The position numbers were made by a program, and so were the translations under genes. The notes under the pieces are model-generated. The model saw only the letters and a program-made list of their open reading frames with translations. It was not told the DNA's origin and made no database searches. Positions 61,409 through 64,000 of a stretch of 64,000 nucleotides of DNA are shown here, one piece after another (the stretch's first letter is position 1; every line of letters starts with the position of its first letter). The stretch comes from Rugamonas brunnea (GTDB taxonomy: Bacteria; Pseudomonadota; Gammaproteobacteria; Burkholderiales; Burkholderiaceae_D): contig NZ_JACEZT010000005.1 in the NCBI RefSeq assembly GCF_014042345.1, positions 124,001-188,000 of the forward strand. The letters run 5' to 3'.

Positions 61409-62485
61409 ATGATCGATCTGCAAAACCTGCTGGGCCAGGGCAATCCGCCGCTGGTCGGCATCGATATCAGCACCTCCGGCGTGCGACTGGTGGAACTGGC
61501 GCCGGCCGGCAAGGATGGCATCCGGCTGGAGCGCTACGCGGCCGAACCGCTGCCGCGCGGCGCCGTGGTGGACGGCAACATCGAGAACATGGACCAGGTG
61601 GTGGACGCCGTGCGCCGCGTCTGGAAAAAGAGCGGCTCGCGCGCCAAGCATGTGGCGCTGGGCATGCCGCCCGCATCCGTGATCACCAAGAAAATCATCC
61701 TGCCTGCCGGCCTGTCGGAAGACCAGCTGGAAGTGCAGGTGGAATCGGAAGCCAGCCAGTACATCCCGTTCGCGCTGGACGAGGTCAGCCTGGACTTCGA
61801 CGTGATCGGCCCGGCCGCCGGCTCGCCCGACGACATCGAAGTCATGCTGGCCGCCTCGCGCCGCGAAAAAGTGGAAGACCGCGTCGCCATCGCCGAGGCC
61901 TCCGGCCTGAAGGCGCTGGTGATGGACATCGAATCGTATGCGGCGCGCGCCGCGCTGGACCGCGTGATGGCCCTGCAGCCCGACGCCGGCGCCGGCCAGG
62001 TGGTGGCGCTGTTCCAGATCGGCGCCCAGGCCACCCACATTTCCGTGCTGCTCGACGGCGCCACCATCTACGAGCGCGAGCAAGCCTTCGGCGGCAACAC
62101 GCTGACCCAGGACATCGTGCGCGCCTACGGCATGGCGTGGGACGAGGCCGAGGCCCGCAAGAAGACGGGCGACCTGCCCGACAACTACCACGATGAGCTG
62201 CTGACCCCGTTCCTGGAAAGCGCCGCGCTGGAAGTGACGCGCGCGATCCAGTTCTTCTTCACGTCCACGCCCTACACCAAGGTCGACCAGCTGTACCTGG
62301 CCGGCGGCTGCGCCCTGATCCCCGGCCTGCTGGACCTGGTGGCCAGCCGCACCAAGATTTCCAGCGCCGTGGTGTCGCCGTTCAAGGGCATGACGCTGGC
62401 GCCGACCGTGCGTGAATCGCAGTTGCGCGCCGACGCGCCTGCCTATCTGGTCGCCTGCGGCCTGGCCTTGCGGAGGTTTGGCTGA
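61409..62485 (+). CDS. pilM: PilM, type IV pilus inner-membrane assembly protein
   Basis: 358 aa, actin-like ATPase fold. PilM binds the N-terminal tail of PilN on the cytoplasmic face and links the PilNOP subcomplex to the pilus motor. It is recognised from VGIDISTSGVRLVEL (phosphate 1), VALGMPPASVITKKIILPAGL, EVESEASQYIPF-like VESEASQYIPFALDEVSLDF and YLAGGCALIPGL (adenosine region). GGGGGGCGG precedes the ATG. The stop overlaps the pilN start (TGATG at 62483-62487). Confidence 0.96.
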   Translation: MIDLQNLLGQGNPPLVGIDISTSGVRLVELAPAGKDGIRLERYAAEPLPRGAVVDGNIENMDQVVDAVRRVWKKSGSRAKHVALGMPPASVITKKIILPAGLSEDQLEVQVESEASQYIPFALDEVSLDFDVIGPAAGSPDDIEVMLAASRREKVEDRVAIAEASGLKALVMDIESYAARAALDRVMALQPDAGAGQVVALFQIGAQATHISVLLDGATIYEREQAFGGNTLTQDIVRAYGMAWDEAEARKKTGDLPDNYHDELLTPFLESAALEVTRAIQFFFTSTPYTKVDQLYLAGGCALIPGLLDLVASRTKISSAVVSPFKGMTLAPTVRESQLRADAPAYLVACGLALRRFG

Positions 62486-63147
62486 TGATCCGGATTAACC
62501 TGCTGCCTCACCGCGAGGAAAAGCGCAAACAGAAGAAGACCGCCTTCTTCGCCCTGCTGGGCCTGGGCGCCATCGCCGGCGCCGCCATCGTGCTGCTGGT
62601 GGGCGCCTACAACGCGCGCCGCATCTCGATCCAGAACGAACGCAACCAGGTGATCAAGACCGCCATCGTCGCGCTCGACAAGAAGATCGCGGAGATCGCC
62701 ACCCTCAAGCAGGAAATCGAGGCGCTCAAGGCCCGCCAGCAGGCGGTGGAGGACTTGCAGGGCGACCGCAACCAACCGGTCTACCTGATGGACGAACTGG
62801 TCAAGCAGACCCCGGCCGGGGTCTACCTGAAGGCGTTCAAGCAGGAGGGCCAGAAAGTGTCCGTCAACGGCTACGCCCAGTCGCAGGAGCGGGTGTCCGA
62901 ACTGCTGCGCAACCTGGCCGGCGCCTCGCCGTGGCTGGAGCGGCCCGACCTGATCGAAGTGCGTTCGACCGGCCTGGGCCAGGGCAAGACGGCCAAGAAG
63001 GTGGTCGAATTCAATCTCACCGTCAACATCAAACGTCCGCGCGACAAGGACCAGCCTGAGGGTGCCAAGCCGGGCGCCAAGCCTGGCCTCAAACCGGCCG
63101 CTGTGGCCAGCGTACCGGCGACCGGCCTGCCGCCGGCCAAGCCTTGA
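62485..63147 (+). CDS. pilN: PilN, type IV pilus alignment subcomplex protein
   Basis: 220 aa. The N-terminus MIRINLLPHREEKRK carries INLLP, the motif that inserts into PilM. It is followed by a TM helix (about residues 22-43), a coiled coil (NQVIKTAIVALDKKIAEIAT and on) and a ferredoxin-like domain. The C-terminus is a Lys/Pro/Ala-rich tail (GAKPGAKPGLKPAAV). It overlaps pilM by one base and pilO follows after 16 nt. Confidence 0.96.
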   Translation: MIRINLLPHREEKRKQKKTAFFALLGLGAIAGAAIVLLVGAYNARRISIQNERNQVIKTAIVALDKKIAEIATLKQEIEALKARQQAVEDLQGDRNQPVYLMDELVKQTPAGVYLKAFKQEGQKVSVNGYAQSQERVSELLRNLAGASPWLERPDLIEVRSTGLGQGKTAKKVVEFNLTVNIKRPRDKDQPEGAKPGAKPGLKPAAVASVPATGLPPAKP

Positions 63148-63163
63148 GAACACAGGAACCGAC

Positions 63164-63823
63164 ATGGCCGATTTGAAATTAATGGGAGAGTCGCTGGCGG
63201 CGCAGTTTCGCGGCCTGAACGACCGGCATCCGGGCCAGTGGCCGCTGGCGCCGCGCCTGCTGTGCGCGCTGGGCGTGCTGGCCGGCGTGGTGGGCCTCGG
63301 GTATTTCGCCTACTGGGACAGCCAGTTCGAGGAGCAGGACGCGGGCGCCCAGGCGGAACTGAAGCTGCGCGACGAATACCGCTTCAAGGCCGGGCAGGCC
63401 GTCAACCTGGACGCCCTGCGCGCCCAGAAGGTGCAGGTCGACCAGTACGTGGAGCGGCTGCAGAAGCAGTTGCCGAGCAAGGCGGAAATGGCGGCCCTGC
63501 TGTCGGACATCAACCAGGCCGGCCTCGGGCGCGGCCTGCAGTTCGAGCTGTTCAAGCCGGGCCAGGTGGTGGTCAAGGATTACTATGCCGAGCTGCCGAT
63601 CGACATCAAGGTCACGGGCAGCTACCACGACATCGGCGCGTTCACGGGTGACATGGCCAACCTGCCGCGTATCGTCACGCTCAACAACATGGCCATCACG
63701 GCCGGCAAGGATGGCGGCCTGACGCTGGACGCCGTGGCCAAGACCTTCCGCTACCTCGATCCGGAAGAAGTGGCGGCCCAGCGCAAGGCCATGGCCGACA
63801 AGAAAAAGGCGGCGAAGAAATGA
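63164..63823 (+). CDS. pilO: PilO, type IV pilus alignment subcomplex protein
   Basis: 219 aa. Short cytoplasmic part, TM helix (LLCALGVLAGVVGLGYFAYW, about residues 26-46), coiled coil and a C-terminal ferredoxin-like domain (LPIDIKVTGSYHDIGAFTGDMANLPRIVTL region). Forms a heterodimer with PilN and binds PilP. The ATG at 63164 has CAGGAA upstream; an in-frame upstream codon at 63062 overlaps pilN and is not used. The TGA overlaps the start of the next gene (ATGA at 63820-63823). The Lys-rich tail is normal for the family. Confidence 0.96.
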   Translation: MADLKLMGESLAAQFRGLNDRHPGQWPLAPRLLCALGVLAGVVGLGYFAYWDSQFEEQDAGAQAELKLRDEYRFKAGQAVNLDALRAQKVQVDQYVERLQKQLPSKAEMAALLSDINQAGLGRGLQFELFKPGQVVVKDYYAELPIDIKVTGSYHDIGAFTGDMANLPRIVTLNNMAITAGKDGGLTLDAVAKTFRYLDPEEVAAQRKAMADKKKAAKK

Positions 63824-64000
63824 TGACTGAGCTCCCCCACAAGCTGGCCATGCTGGCGGCGCTGGGCGCCACGCTGGCGCTGGCCGGCTGCGGCAACAGC
63901 GACGAGCAGGAAGTGCGGCAATGGATGAAAGAAGTCGACGCGCAGTCGCGCGTGGTGGTGCCGCCGCTGGCGCCGCCCAAGACCTTCATCCCGTTCGTCT
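63820..64000 (+). CDS. pilP: PilP, type IV pilus lipoprotein (partial, 3' end outside window)
   Basis: Only the first 60 codons are inside the window. There is a lipoprotein signal with lipobox LAGC (LGATLALAGCGNSDEQEV) and the family-typical segment QWMKEVDAQSR, followed by PPLAPPKTFIPF. PilP is an inner-membrane lipoprotein that links PilNO to the PilQ secretin. The start is one of two adjacent ATG codons (63820 or 63823), the first overlapping the pilO stop. pilQ is expected just beyond the right edge. Confidence 0.93.
   Translation, partial: MMTELPHKLAMLAALGATLALAGCGNSDEQEVRQWMKEVDAQSRVVVPPLAPPKTFIPFV

Overview
The window is one GC-rich stretch of a chromosome. It most likely comes from a betaproteobacterium of the family Oxalobacteraceae (Massilia / Duganella / Janthinobacterium group). 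The evidence is gene order and family content, not a database search: the order rpsL-rpsG-fusA-tuf-rpsJ ... rplQ; System II cytochrome c maturation (ResB-CcsB) beside cytochrome c4 and engB-hemB; lptM-lysA beside cyaY, mrcA and pilMNOP; an FxDxF-type PEP-CTERM protein; and GGGGTCAG-type palindromic intergenic repeats.

Layout. (1) 1-7111: a chemotaxis operon: the end of cheR, then cheD, cheB, a response regulator fused to an EAL phosphodiesterase, a chemoreceptor, cheW and a second chemoreceptor that lacks a HAMP domain. Both receptors end in a similar HFxxF tail, and degenerate copies of the tail-coding DNA follow the second one. (2) 7277-16794: an accessory region with a PNPOx-like flavoprotein divergent from a MocR regulator, two small low-GC membrane proteins, a TonB-dependent receptor, a spermidine-synthase-like protein, a PEP-CTERM protein and a phosphoethanolamine-transferase-like sulfatase-fold enzyme. 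(3) 16919-36557: the str, S10, spc and alpha ribosomal protein region with fusA, tuf, secY, infA and rpoA. It is cut into more units than in E. coli by hairpins, terminators and internal promoters. (4) 36658-45866: dsbD, a Spy-like periplasmic protein, a divergent two-component system, and an RND efflux adaptor and pump. (5) 45941-48915: an FAD/NAD(P)-binding protein and an uncharacterised one-TM protein. (6) 48996-58677: hemB-engB, divergent cytochrome c4-resB-ccsB, msrP-msrQ, lptM-lysA and cyaY. (7) 58715-64000: penicillin-binding protein 1A and the divergent type IV pilus genes pilM, pilN, pilO and the start of pilP.

How the parts work together. The chemotaxis operon encodes receptor adaptation (CheR/CheB/CheD), coupling (CheW) and a likely c-di-GMP output. 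The ribosomal block uses a proline codon preference (CCA/CCT) quite unlike its flanks, as expected of very highly expressed genes. The Spy-like protein, two-component system and RND pump look like one envelope-stress module. ResB/CcsB mature the cytochrome c4 next to them, and MsrPQ repairs oxidised periplasmic proteins.

Most of the window is conserved housekeeping DNA and I see no defence island, prophage, CRISPR array, transposase or tRNA. The less ordinary signals are: the HAMP-less receptor and its decaying 3' tandem repeat; a 99-bp near-perfect long hairpin between rpsD and rpoA; a structured leader before rplN behind a terminator; a terminator-like hairpin at the predicted +1 of the PEP-CTERM gene; and the fragmentation of the alpha operon by strong hairpins.
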